Part shown: piece after piece, positions 1-11,714 of the stretch
Numbering within the stretch: the stretch's first letter is position 1
Layout: every line of letters starts with the position of its first letter
NCBI GenBank assembly: GCA_013697045.1
Contig: JACCXJ010000315.1
Location: forward strand, 1 to 33,938
Direction: 5' to 3'
DNA length: 33,938 nucleotides
From: Gammaproteobacteria bacterium
GTDB lineage: Bacteria > Pseudomonadota > Gammaproteobacteria > JACCXJ01
Translations under genes and position numbers: made by a program
Notes under the pieces: generated by a model
What the model was told of the DNA's origin: nothing
The model's input: only the letters and a program-made list of their open reading frames with translations
The model's database searches: none

Positions 1-65
1 GACACGGCCCCGGCGATCCGAGTCAGGATCTCCTGCGAGAACGCGCGTCCGCCCATCGTAACCAT
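1..65 (-). CDS. Start of a gene running off the left edge, function uncertain
   Basis: Reading leftward from an ATG at 65 (or a second ATG at 56) gives about 20 residues, beginning MVTMGGRAFSQEILTRIAG, before the window ends. The pattern of a basic start followed by F-x-x-E-I/L-x-x-I resembles the beginning of DUF4338/DruA-like proteins, but this is far too short to be sure. No convincing ribosome binding site is seen upstream. It could equally be a chance open frame. Confidence 0.25.
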   Translation of the reverse strand, partial: MVTMGGRAFSQEILTRIAGAV

Positions 66-124
66 GCCGCGAGTCTACGACACGGCGGGCGCGGTGTCCA
101 GCACATGTTATGGGCAAGCCACAG

Positions 125-182
125 CCCGTGGGGAGGGGGAATAAGTCATTGGCCCGCCGATATTTCTTCCCCTCCCCACGGG
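125..182. repeat. REP-like inverted repeat downstream of the nitrilase gene
   Basis: Arms at 125-140 (CCCGTGGGGAGGGGGA) and 167-182 (TTCCCCTCCCCACGGG) are nearly perfect reverse complements separated by 26 bp. The right arm continues into a second small palindrome (CCTCCCCACGGGAGGGG). The G/C-run composition is typical of dispersed REP-type elements rather than of a rho-independent terminator, because no T run follows. It lies just beyond the 3' end of the gene ending at 223 and may protect or end its transcript. Confidence 0.6.
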
Positions 183-222
183 AGGGGATTGAGGGGTGGG
201 CAATCGAAAATCATCGTCTCCT

Positions 223-1038
223 TCAACAGAGCGCGCCGAAAGCCTGATCGTAACGCGTATACCACTCCGGCCGCCGGTCGGACAGGAGGTCGTTCCAGGG
301 TGTGATGCGCTTGTTGCGGGCCTCGGCGAGGTCGATCTCGGTGACGTAAAGCTGTTCGCGCTGGGACGGCGCGCGGTGGATCAAGCGCCCGCCGGGTGCC
401 ACCACCTGGCTCTTGCCCGTGAAGCGCAGCTCGCCGTGGGGTCGTTTGTCGCTGCCGAAGCGGTTGGCGGTGATGGCGTAGACACGGTTCTCGAGGCAGC
501 GGGTCCGCATGGCCTCTTGGCAATATCCCAGGACCAGATTGGAGGGGTGGCAGAGTACCTCGGCACCTTGGATCGCGAGGACCCTCGCGACCTCCGGGAA
601 GGCCCAGTCGAAGCACACCATGATACCGATCCGCGCGCCTCTCACCTCCTGGACTGAGAGCGGGACATCACCGGGATCGAAGCAGCGCTTTTCATCGGCG
701 AAGAGGTGGAGCTTGCGGTACACATGCTCGACGCCCCGCGGTCCGATCAACAGGGCGCTGTTGTAGACGCGCTCGCCGGACCGCTCGCAGAATCCCGTGA
801 CCAGATAAAGATCCCGTTTCAGGCAAAGGGCGGTCAGCGACTCCACGGTCTCGGAGCTGGCGGGGTCTTCGGCCAAGGCCAGGGCCTCTTCGCGATCTCG
901 GAAGTGATACCCGCTGAACGCCAGCTCGGGGAGGACGATGAGATCGGCCGTCGTGTCGGCGAGGGCGGCGAGGACCTTGGCGACGTTGCGCCCGGGCTGG
1001 CCGAACAGGGGCCGGAACTGGTAGTAGCCGACGCGCAT
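223..1038 (-). CDS. Carbon-nitrogen hydrolase, nitrilase superfamily
   Basis: This 271-residue protein belongs to the nitrilase/amidase superfamily, which hydrolyses carbon-nitrogen bonds in amides or nitriles in the cytoplasm. The Glu-Lys-Cys triad is visible: Glu38 in VLPELAFSGY, Lys109 in YRKLHLF and Cys142 in MVCFDWAFPE. The length is normal for the family and the ATG start gives a canonical first strand (MRVGYYQF). The gene lies 33 bp downstream of glmU on the same strand and may share its transcript. The substrate cannot be deduced; family members include N-carbamoylputrescine amidases and omega-amidases. The frame is intact. Confidence 0.85.
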   Translation of the reverse strand: MRVGYYQFRPLFGQPGRNVAKVLAALADTTADLIVLPELAFSGYHFRDREEALALAEDPASSETVESLTALCLKRDLYLVTGFCERSGERVYNSALLIGPRGVEHVYRKLHLFADEKRCFDPGDVPLSVQEVRGARIGIMVCFDWAFPEVARVLAIQGAEVLCHPSNLVLGYCQEAMRTRCLENRVYAITANRFGSDKRPHGELRFTGKSQVVAPGGRLIHRAPSQREQLYVTEIDLAEARNKRITPWNDLLSDRRPEWYTRYDQAFGALC

Positions 1039-1071
1039 CGTCGTGGGTGCCGCCGAGACGACTCGGCAGCG

Positions 1072-2448
1072 CTATCTTTTCTTCTTCGGCCGTTCCCAGC
1101 CGGCGATCGTCGTCTGACGTGCGCGGCCGACGGTGAGCTGTCCGGGCGGTGCGTCCCGGGTCAGGGTCGTACCGGCGCCGATCGTAGCCCCGTCGCCGAT
1201 CTTGACCGGGGCGATGAGCTGGGTATCGGAGCCGATGAAGACCCGATCGCCGATGACGGTCTTGTGCTTGTTCGCGCCGTCGTAGTTGCAGGTGATGGTG
1301 CCGGCCCCGATGTTGGTGTCGCGGCCCACCTCGGTGTCCCCGATATAGCTCAGGTGGTTGATCTTGGTGCCGGACATGACGCCGGATTTCTTGACCTCGA
1401 CGAAGTTGCCGATGTGGACTTCCTCGGCGAGCCGGGTCTCGGGCCGGAGGCGCGAAAACGGACCGACGCGCGCGCCCCGGCCAATCTCGGCGCCCTCGAT
1501 CACGCAGTTCGGGAGGATCGACGCGTCATCGCCGATATCGGCGTCCCGGATCCAGTTGTTGGGGCCGATGGTCACGCGATCGCCCAGGCGCACGCGGCCC
1601 TCCAGGACCACGTTGACATCGATGACCACGTCCTGCCCCGTTTGCAGCTCTCCGCGAAGATCGAAGCGAGCGGGGTCGAGGAGCGTGACTCCCTGCCGCA
1701 TCAACTGCTCGGCCTGGCACCGCTGATAGCGACGCTCCAGCTCGGCGAGCTGGACCCGATCGTTGACGCCCATGACCTCGAAAACAGAGGCCGGACTCAC
1801 GGGCTCGACCGCGATCCCGTCCGCGACCGCCATCGCGATCACGTCGGTCAGGTAATACTCCCCCTGCGCGTTCTGGTTCTCGAGACGCGCCACCCATCGT
1901 TTCAGGTGCGAGGCCGACACGGCCATCATGCCGGTATTGACCTCGCCGATCGCACGCTCCACCTGGCTCGCGTCCCGGTCTTCGACGATCCGTTGCACAT
2001 GGCCGGCGGCATTCCGGACGATGCGCCCGTAGCCCGAGGGATCGGGAAGCTCGACCGTCAACAGTGACAGGCACCCTCCCCCGGATGCCATGACCACGCG
2101 CTCGAGGGTTTCCGGAGTCATGAGCGGGACGTCGCCGTAGAGAACGAGGACCGTGTCGCCCGCGTCCATACCCGATTCGATGAAGGGGAGTGCCTGGGCC
2201 ACCGCATGGCCGGTCCCGAGTTGCGGGTCCTGCTCGATCCATTGGGCGCCGAGGTAGCCTAATGCATCGCGGACCTGCTCACCGCCGTGGCCATAAACGA
2301 CGTAAACCTGCTCGGGTCGGAGATCACGCGCGGCGCGATAGGCGTGCTCCAAGAGCGGCTTGCCACCGAGGCGGTGCAAGACCTTGGGCAGGGCCGAGCG
2401 CATGCGCTTGCCCTGCCCGGCGGCCAGGATCACGACGCTCAAGCGCAT
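1072..2448 (-). CDS. glmU: Bifunctional UDP-N-acetylglucosamine pyrophosphorylase / glucosamine-1-phosphate N-acetyltransferase
   Basis: GlmU acetylates glucosamine-1-phosphate and then uridylylates it to UDP-GlcNAc, the precursor for peptidoglycan and lipopolysaccharide. The protein has 458 residues from the ATG at 2448, chosen because it directly precedes the nucleotidyltransferase signature (LAAGQGKRM, then LPKVLHRLGG); a longer upstream open frame is not conserved in character. The C-terminal half shows the left-handed beta-helix hexapeptide pattern, with the acetyltransferase histidine in EVHIGNFVEVKK. Gene order next to the atp operon matches many gammaproteobacteria, although here three accessory genes separate glmU from atpC. 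A nitrilase-like gene follows closely. Confidence 0.97.
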   Translation of the reverse strand: MRLSVVILAAGQGKRMRSALPKVLHRLGGKPLLEHAYRAARDLRPEQVYVVYGHGGEQVRDALGYLGAQWIEQDPQLGTGHAVAQALPFIESGMDAGDTVLVLYGDVPLMTPETLERVVMASGGGCLSLLTVELPDPSGYGRIVRNAAGHVQRIVEDRDASQVERAIGEVNTGMMAVSASHLKRWVARLENQNAQGEYYLTDVIAMAVADGIAVEPVSPASVFEVMGVNDRVQLAELERRYQRCQAEQLMRQGVTLLDPARFDLRGELQTGQDVVIDVNVVLEGRVRLGDRVTIGPNNWIRDADIGDDASILPNCVIEGAEIGRGARVGPFSRLRPETRLAEEVHIGNFVEVKKSGVMSGTKINHLSYIGDTEVGRDTNIGAGTITCNYDGANKHKTVIGDRVFIGSDTQLIAPVKIGDGATIGAGTTLTRDAPPGQLTVGRARQTTIAGWERPKKKR

Positions 2449-2524
2449 CGCGAAGTCGTGCCCCCATCCCGGGCCGTTATCGCCGCGTGCCGAATACGGC
2501 GCTGTTGCAGGACCCGATGGCCTA

Positions 2525-3166
2525 TCATGCACCACGCGGAACAGGCGCGTTGGCCGCCGGCGTGTCGGCGGGCGGGACGGTTTCTAAGCTATCCGTATCG
2601 GAAAACTCTACTTTGTCGTAGATGTCGCGCAGCGCCAATCTGCAATCGATGGAGCTCAGGTGGATCGTGTCGTTCCACTCGTCGGCCTCGGAAAGGACCC
2701 ATTGCCGATCCTGCCTGACATAGTGCTCGACGGGCACTTTATCCTGGGCGATCAGCACGTAGTCCGTCAGCGTAGGGAACCGCCGGTAATGCGCGAACTT
2801 CTCGCCGCGGTCATAGGCCTCCGTGGACGCCGACAGCACCTCGATGATCACCTGCGGGTTCACCAGGGTGTCCATCGCACTGTCTTCAAAGATCGCCTCG
2901 CCACAGAGCGCCACCACGTCGGGGTAGGTGTACAGGCCCGTTGCGGCGACCTTGACCCGCAGATCGCTGACATACGCCGCGCACGGCCGGCCCCGGAGCT
3001 GTACACCCAGCTCCACCGCAATGTTGAACGTGATCTGGTTGTGCTCCAGGCTCGCCCCGGCCATGGCAAAGACATGGCCGTTGACGTACTCGCTCTTGCG
3101 CGTGGCCTTGCGCTCGAGCGCCAGGTACTCTTCGGGTGTGCAGCTCGGCTGAGCCAGGGATCGCAT
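2525..3166 (-). CDS. Uma2 family protein (PD-(D/E)XK nuclease-like fold)
   Basis: This 213-residue protein has the Uma2/DUF820 pattern: an N-terminal TPEEYLALERKATRKSEYVNG, then a region with AYVSDLRVKV, YPDVVALCG and NPQVIIEVLSAST, which holds the D...E-x-x-S core of the restriction-endonuclease-like fold. The family is widespread and multi-copy in cyanobacteria and some proteobacteria; its biochemical role is largely unknown. The start at 3166 was chosen because it opens the conserved N-terminus; the open frame upstream to 3283 looks non-coding. It sits between glmU and a DUF2283/DUF4258 pair on the same strand, so it belongs to a small accessory insertion in otherwise conserved synteny. 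Confidence 0.85.
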   Translation of the reverse strand: MRSLAQPSCTPEEYLALERKATRKSEYVNGHVFAMAGASLEHNQITFNIAVELGVQLRGRPCAAYVSDLRVKVAATGLYTYPDVVALCGEAIFEDSAMDTLVNPQVIIEVLSASTEAYDRGEKFAHYRRFPTLTDYVLIAQDKVPVEHYVRQDRQWVLSEADEWNDTIHLSSIDCRLALRDIYDKVEFSDTDSLETVPPADTPAANAPVPRGA

Positions 3167-3298
3167 GGCGCGTTCGCCACCTAGGTCCGGATCGGATGAT
3201 GATCTTGGATCGATCCGGGGTGGTACTGCAATCGTGGGTTGCGGGTACGGCAAACGCGGGCTGACCACTGTGCCACGAACCACAGCGTGGATCTGCGA

Positions 3299-3496
3299 CT
3301 AGGCCGCGATCTGCTCGTAGGAAAACTGAGGGATGCCCGCCCGCGACGAGGCATGCTCAATAGTGATGGCGCCGACATTTCCCTCCGCATCCAGGTCGAG
3401 CACGGTATTCTCATCGAGGTCGCGTGTCTCGGCGATGGGTAGGTCCCGGAGCTCGATATAGAGTGTGTCGGTATCGCAGAAATACTTGATCTTCAT
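3299..3496 (-). CDS. DUF2283 family small protein
   Basis: This is a 65-residue acidic protein with the DUF2283 signature: MKIKYFCDTDTLYIEL at the start, then a D-E-N-x-V-L-D-L-D-x-E-G-x-V-G-x-I-x-I-E motif. Its ATG overlaps the stop of the upstream DUF4258-like gene (ATGA at 3493-3496), so the two are probably translationally coupled. Paired small genes of these two families are common in bacteria and their layout resembles toxin-antitoxin modules, but that role is inference and not shown by the sequence. Confidence 0.8.
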   Translation of the reverse strand: MKIKYFCDTDTLYIELRDLPIAETRDLDENTVLDLDAEGNVGAITIEHASSRAGIPQFSYEQIAA

Positions 3497-3729
3497 GGCA
3501 TGAAGTCTCTATCTAGGAAGGCGTTATGCACCGTCTCCCCATCGGCAAGCAGTGCGACCCGAAGATATCGCCCACCCATCTCCGTAACCTGCGTCCAGCG
3601 CCGAATGCGCCCATCGGCTTGCACGTGCTCGCGAATGGGCGCCACGACCGCCCGCTCGATCCATTCGTCTCGGATGATGGCCCTATCAGGCCGGGCACGC
3701 AGCGAGACGAAATAGCTCGTGCATTTCAA
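3493..3729 (-). CDS. DUF4258-like small protein
   Basis: This is a 78-residue protein with MKCTSYF near the start, followed by a helix (I-R-D-E-W-I-E-R-A-V) and a strand-rich C-terminus (RRWTQVTEMGGRYLRVALL, then VHNAFLDRDF). This matches the small DUF4258 fold, which is related in shape to RelE/BrnT-like proteins. The gene overlaps the DUF2283 gene by 4 bp and lies 51 bp downstream of atpC on the same strand. It may be the toxin-like partner of a two-gene module, with DUF2283 as its partner. The function is inferred from family pairing only. Confidence 0.65.
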   Translation of the reverse strand: MKCTSYFVSLRARPDRAIIRDEWIERAVVAPIREHVQADGRIRRWTQVTEMGGRYLRVALLADGETVHNAFLDRDFMP

Positions 3730-3780
3730 GAGACAGCGACGTATGCCGTAGCGTCGACGGCGGCAACGGCCGCGAAGCGA

Positions 3781-4203
3781 CTACGACCGCCCTGCCAGCC
3801 GGCGCAAGCGTTGGATCGCCTGGAGCTGGGCGGCGGCCTCGGCGTACTCGGCCAGCGCCTTGGCGTAGTCGATCTGCCCGCTCTTGTCGGAGAGCGTTTG
3901 CTCGGCGCGGGCCCTGGCCTCGAGCGCGGAGGCCTCGTCGATGTCGTGGGCGCGCACCGCGGTGTCCGAGAGGACCGTCACCACGCGCGGCTGGACCTCC
4001 AGGATCCCGCCCGAGACGTAGAACGCCTCCTCCTCGCCGCTCGAGAGCTTGAGTCGGACCTCGCCCGGCTTGAGCCGGGTCAAGAGCGGGGTATGGCCCG
4101 GGGCGATCCCGACCTCGCCCATCTCTGCGGGCGCGAACACCATCTCGGCCTGCCCCGAAAAAATCGATGCCTCGGCGCTCACGATGTCGACGTGGATGGT
4201 CAT
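3781..4203 (-). CDS. atpC: F-type ATP synthase epsilon subunit
   Basis: The epsilon subunit is part of the central stalk and regulates ATP hydrolysis. The protein has 140 residues and starts [20 protein letters not shown], the usual beta-sandwich N-terminus. [16 protein letters not shown] and the [12 protein letters not shown] segment are family hallmarks, and the helical C-terminus contains [21 protein letters not shown]. It is the last atp gene, 31 bp after atpD. No strong terminator hairpin is seen between it and the following DUF4258-like gene, so read-through into the accessory cassette is possible. Confidence 0.97.
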   Translation of the reverse strand: MTIHVDIVSAEASIFSGQAEMVFAPAEMGEVGIAPGHTPLLTRLKPGEVRLKLSSGEEEAFYVSGGILEVQPRVVTVLSDTAVRAHDIDEASALEARARAEQTLSDKSGQIDYAKALAEYAEAAAQLQAIQRLRRLAGRS

Positions 4204-4234
4204 GGCGATGGGGTACCCGTATCAGTATAGCCGG

Positions 4235-5680
<1,446 letters not shown>

Positions 5681-5719
5681 TTAGCCAGGCTATACAGCCC
5701 GACTTCAGCAAACCGGGAA

Positions 5720-5868
5720 ACCGGCGCTGACCCCCTCTAAATCTCCCCCGTGAAGGGGGAGACTCCCTGTTTTCCTCCCCCTTGTGAAGGGGGAGGTGAG
5801 GAGGGGGTCTGGGCGCATGCACCGGCGCTGACCCCCTCTAAATCTCCCCCTTGTGAAGGGGGAGACTC
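5720..5868. repeat. Cluster of three REP-like palindromes in the atpG-atpD spacer
   Basis: Two direct copies of a roughly 45-bp unit, which begins CCGGCGCTGACCCCCTCT, lie at about 5720-5764 and 5820-5867. Between them, at about 5774-5816, is a third copy in partly inverted form ending in GGAGGGGGTC. Each contains the palindrome CTCCCCC-TTGTGAA-GGGGGAG or a variant of it. In mRNA these would form strong hairpins between the atpG and atpD reading frames. The rest of the spacer, 5615-5719, contains a further CTCTCCTAGGAGGAGAG palindrome near 5643 and no gene. Confidence 0.8.
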
Positions 5869-5880
5869 GCAGATTAGATT

Positions 5881-6741
5881 TCATACCGCGGCGGCGCCGG
5901 CCACGATCTCCGAGAGCTCGCGGGTGATCGAGGCCTGGCGCGCCTTGTTGTAAACCAGCCGCAATTCGTCGATGAGCTTGCCGGCATTGTCCGAAGCGCT
6001 CTTCATCGCCACCATGCGCGCCGCCTGCTCGCAGGCGATGTTCTCGACCACGCCCTGATACACCAACGACTCGATAAAGCGTTGGAGCAGATGGTCCAGG
6101 ACTTCCTTGGCCTCGGGCTCGTAGAGATAATCCCAATGGTGTTTCAGCTCTACCGCGGGATCCGGCTCGAGCGGGACGAGCCGTTCGAAACGCGGGCGTT
6201 GGGTCATCGAGTTGATGAAGGTGTTGGACACGAGGTACAGCTGGTCGATGCGTTTCTCGCTGTAGCCGTCGAGCATCACCTTGACGGTCCCGATCAGGTC
6301 CTCCAACTTCGGCCTATCCCCGAGATGGCTCGCCTGGGCGACGATCCTGGCACCGATGCGGCCGAAGAACCCGATGGCCTTGTTCCCGATCGGACACACC
6401 TCGATCCCGAGCCCCTGGCCCTCCCACTCCTTGAGCCTTTGGATCATGGCCCGGAACAGGTTGGCGTTGAGCCCGCCGCACAGGCCGCGATCGGTCGATA
6501 CCACGATGGCGCCCACCCGCCGTGCCTCGCGCGGAATGAGGTAGGGGTGGTGGTACTCGCTGTGGGCATGCGCGAGGTGCGCGATCACCATGCGGATCTT
6601 CTCGGCATAGGGCCGCGCCGCGCGCATGCGGTCCTGGGCCTTGCGCATCTTGCTGGCCGCGACCATCTCCATGGCCTTGGTGATCTTCTGCGTGCCCTGC
6701 ACGCTCTTGATCTTGGTTCGGATCTCCTTGCCGGCGGCCAT
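5881..6741 (-). CDS. atpG: F-type ATP synthase gamma subunit
   Basis: The gamma subunit is the rotating central shaft of F1. The protein has 286 residues. The N-terminus [20 protein letters not shown] and the segment [18 protein letters not shown] are diagnostic, as is the C-terminal helix containing [17 protein letters not shown] and [18 protein letters not shown]. The gene lies 14 bp downstream of atpA and upstream of a REP-rich spacer. The frame is intact and the length normal. Confidence 0.98.
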   Translation of the reverse strand: MAAGKEIRTKIKSVQGTQKITKAMEMVAASKMRKAQDRMRAARPYAEKIRMVIAHLAHAHSEYHHPYLIPREARRVGAIVVSTDRGLCGGLNANLFRAMIQRLKEWEGQGLGIEVCPIGNKAIGFFGRIGARIVAQASHLGDRPKLEDLIGTVKVMLDGYSEKRIDQLYLVSNTFINSMTQRPRFERLVPLEPDPAVELKHHWDYLYEPEAKEVLDHLLQRFIESLVYQGVVENIACEQAARMVAMKSASDNAGKLIDELRLVYNKARQASITRELSEIVAGAAAV

Positions 6742-6755
6742 GTCAGCGTACCGTC

Positions 6756-8297
<1,542 letters not shown>

Positions 8298-8330
8298 CGG
8301 TCTCTCTCAATCCAATGTAATCTAATGTAG

Positions 8331-8366
8331 GGTGGGTTAGGCGCGCCGTTTGCGCCGTAACCCACC
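8331..8366. repeat. REP-like palindrome in the atpH-atpA spacer
   Basis: GGTGGGTTAGGCGC at 8331-8344 is mirrored by GCGCCGTAACCCACC at 8352-8366 around a short GCCGTTT loop. The motif is of the dispersed GTGGGTTA/TAACCCAC class seen in many bacterial genomes. It lies between the end of atpH and the start of atpA and would form a strong mRNA hairpin. It is followed by GC-rich ...GGCGCGCGGCGCGCC... sequence at about 8372-8386, a second small palindrome. Confidence 0.75.
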
Positions 8367-8407
8367 AGCCCGGCGCGCGGCGCGCCACATTCATTTGCGG
8401 CGAAGCC

Positions 8408-8941
8408 TCACGCAAACTGGCTAGCGAGCTGCTGCAAGCGACCACGCACCGAGGCGTCGATCACGAGATCGCCCATGCGGATCACCGCCCCGCCGATGAG
8501 TGCCGGGTCGATGCGGTGCTGCACCTCGATCTCCTTTCCGGCCCGCCGCCTCACCGCACGCTCGATCGCCAGCCGCTGACCCTCTTCCAACACGAAGGCC
8601 GAGATCACCTCGACCTCGACCACGCCCGCCGCCTCGGCGTCAAGCAACCTGTACAGGCGCGCGATCTCCGGGAGGATCAGGATCCGATCGGCATCCAGGA
8701 GCACGCGGACGAAGTTGCGCAGATCCGGGGTGAGGCGTTCTCCGGCGAGGTCGAAGATCAACTGGGTCAGGCGCGGACGACCGATCCGTGGGTCATGCAC
8801 GAGCCCGCGCAGGGTCGGATCCGAGAACAGGGCGGCGAGGAAGGCCAGGCCTTCGGACCAGGGTGACACCTGGCCGCTGCCGCGGGCGTGCTCGAAGGCG
8901 GCCTGGGCATAGGGACGCGCGAGGGTCGCGGTTTCCAGCAT
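8408..8941 (-). CDS. atpH: F-type ATP synthase delta subunit
   Basis: The delta subunit joins F1 to the peripheral stalk. The protein has 177 residues and starts MLETATLARPYAQAAFEHAR, the conserved N-terminal helix. The C-terminal signature (V-x-x-R-I-D-P-x-L-I-G-G-x-V-I-R-x-G) is visible as HRIDPALIGGAVIRMGDLVID followed by SVRGRLQQLASQF. It starts 4 bp after the atpF stop, consistent with coupled translation. Confidence 0.97.
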   Translation of the reverse strand: MLETATLARPYAQAAFEHARGSGQVSPWSEGLAFLAALFSDPTLRGLVHDPRIGRPRLTQLIFDLAGERLTPDLRNFVRVLLDADRILILPEIARLYRLLDAEAAGVVEVEVISAFVLEEGQRLAIERAVRRRAGKEIEVQHRIDPALIGGAVIRMGDLVIDASVRGRLQQLASQFA

Positions 8942-8945
8942 GGTT

Positions 8946-9416
8946 TCAGAGCCGCGCCGCGAGCTTGTCGAGGAAGGCCTTGTGGGCTACGGCATCGACC
9001 TCGCGTAAGAGGACCTGCTCGGCCCCGGCGAGCGCGAGGCGGCCCACCTCGCGCTGTAATGCCTCGCGCGCCTGCTGGATCTCCTGGGCGATCTGGTCGT
9101 GCGCGGAGGCAATGAGGCGCTCGGCCTCGACGCGGGCGCTGGCCTTGGCCTCCTCGACCATCTCGTCGGCGCGTTTCTGGGCATAGGCGACCGCCTCCTG
9201 GGCCTTCTGGTGGCCTTCGCGCAGGACCGCCTTGACGCGGTTCTCGGCCAGCTCCAGATCATGCCGGCCCTTCTCCGCCGCAGCCAAGCCGTCGGCGATC
9301 TTCTTGGCGCGTTCTGCCATGGCCCGGGTGAGCGGCGGCCACACAAAACGCATGGTGAACCACACGAGGATCGCGAAGGTGATGGCCTGGCCTAAAAGCG
9401 TGGCGTTGATATCCAT
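8946..9416 (-). CDS. atpF: F-type ATP synthase subunit b
   Basis: Subunit b forms the peripheral stalk. The 156-residue protein has one N-terminal membrane segment ([20 protein letters not shown]) and then a long charged coiled coil rich in Ala, Glu, Lys and Arg, as expected. The conserved KFVWPP-type motif appears as [11 protein letters not shown]. It lies between atpE and atpH with short spacers. Confidence 0.97.
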   Translation of the reverse strand: MDINATLLGQAITFAILVWFTMRFVWPPLTRAMAERAKKIADGLAAAEKGRHDLELAENRVKAVLREGHQKAQEAVAYAQKRADEMVEEAKASARVEAERLIASAHDQIAQEIQQAREALQREVGRLALAGAEQVLLREVDAVAHKAFLDKLAARL

Positions 9417-9462
9417 GGCGATATCCCAACTATATTCCTACCGGGGGGGCGCGATCCCCGGG

Positions 9463-9765
<303 letters not shown>

Positions 9766-9781
9766 CTAGCGGTGTCTGCAA

Positions 9782-11066
<1,285 letters not shown>

Positions 11067-11096
11067 TTCCCACTCCCGAAGGCTCGGGCTTGCGCG

Positions 11097-11700
11097 TCAG
11101 GGGAACCAGAACCCAAGCTGTACGGCCAGCCACACCACGGTGGCAGCGACGAAACCGGTGGCAGCGCGCCGGGTCCACAGGTACTTCTTCTGCACGATCT
11201 TGGCGTTGACGTGCACCTGGTCAAAACCTGGTCGAGCGCGGCCTCTACCGAGAGCCCATGAACGCTCGCACGTAATCGGCCGGCTCCAGTCCTTGGATGT
11301 CGCCAAAATAAAAGAGTGAGCGCTCGGCGACCGGGCGATGCGTCAGGCGCGGGCGCAGCGCCAGGACCGCCGAGATCAAGGAGAACGCGAGCGTGGCCAG
11401 GAGCACCGCATAGGCGATCAAGATCAGGGTGCCTTGCTCTTCAGACTTGAGCTGGGAGAGCGCCTGCTGGCCGGTCAAGGTCAGTGCGGCGACGAAGATC
11501 GCGCAGCCCGCGAAGAGCGCGCGGATCTTTTCGTCCGTGGCGCGGATCTGGGCGTGCAGGTTGTCGAGGATCTGGACGGCGAGCCGCAACGCCTCGGCAT
11601 GCGACATCGTCCCCATCCGCTGCCCGGGCTCCGTCACGGAAACCGGGTGCGGGGCTGAGATGTCCTTGCGACCGCCCCGCTCGGCCGGTGAGCCGCGCAT
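11097..11700 (-). pseudogene. Pycsar effector-like (PycTM/DUF5706) membrane protein, frameshifted
   Basis: The first frame begins at an ATG at 11700, 11616 or 11607 and runs to a stop at 11245. It has an N-terminal helix (ALRLAVQILDNLHAQIRATDEK), two hydrophobic segments and then ALRPRL...RSLFYFGDIQGLEPADYV, which fits the Pycsar effector domain DUF5706. The expected C-terminal part (DQVHVNAKIVQKKYLWTRRA plus a last membrane helix) continues in another frame to 11097. Two insertions explain the break: an extra CT-type dinucleotide near 11243-11252 and an 11-bp tandem duplication (ACCTGGTCAAA, 11215-11225, followed by ACCTGGTC). Removing both restores one continuous protein. No nucleotide cyclase gene is nearby; the gene follows the WD40 gene by about 15 bp. 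Confidence 0.6.
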
Positions 11701-11714
11701 GCCGGTCCGCCTGC

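Noticed and set aside
706-2067. A 453-residue plus-strand open frame opposite glmU
   Set aside because: It is antisense to a clear glmU; its Asp/His/Arg-rich composition is the mirror of GC-rich codon usage.
5720-5868. CRISPR array
   Set aside because: The repeats are palindromic REP units in mixed orientation with no regular unique spacers.
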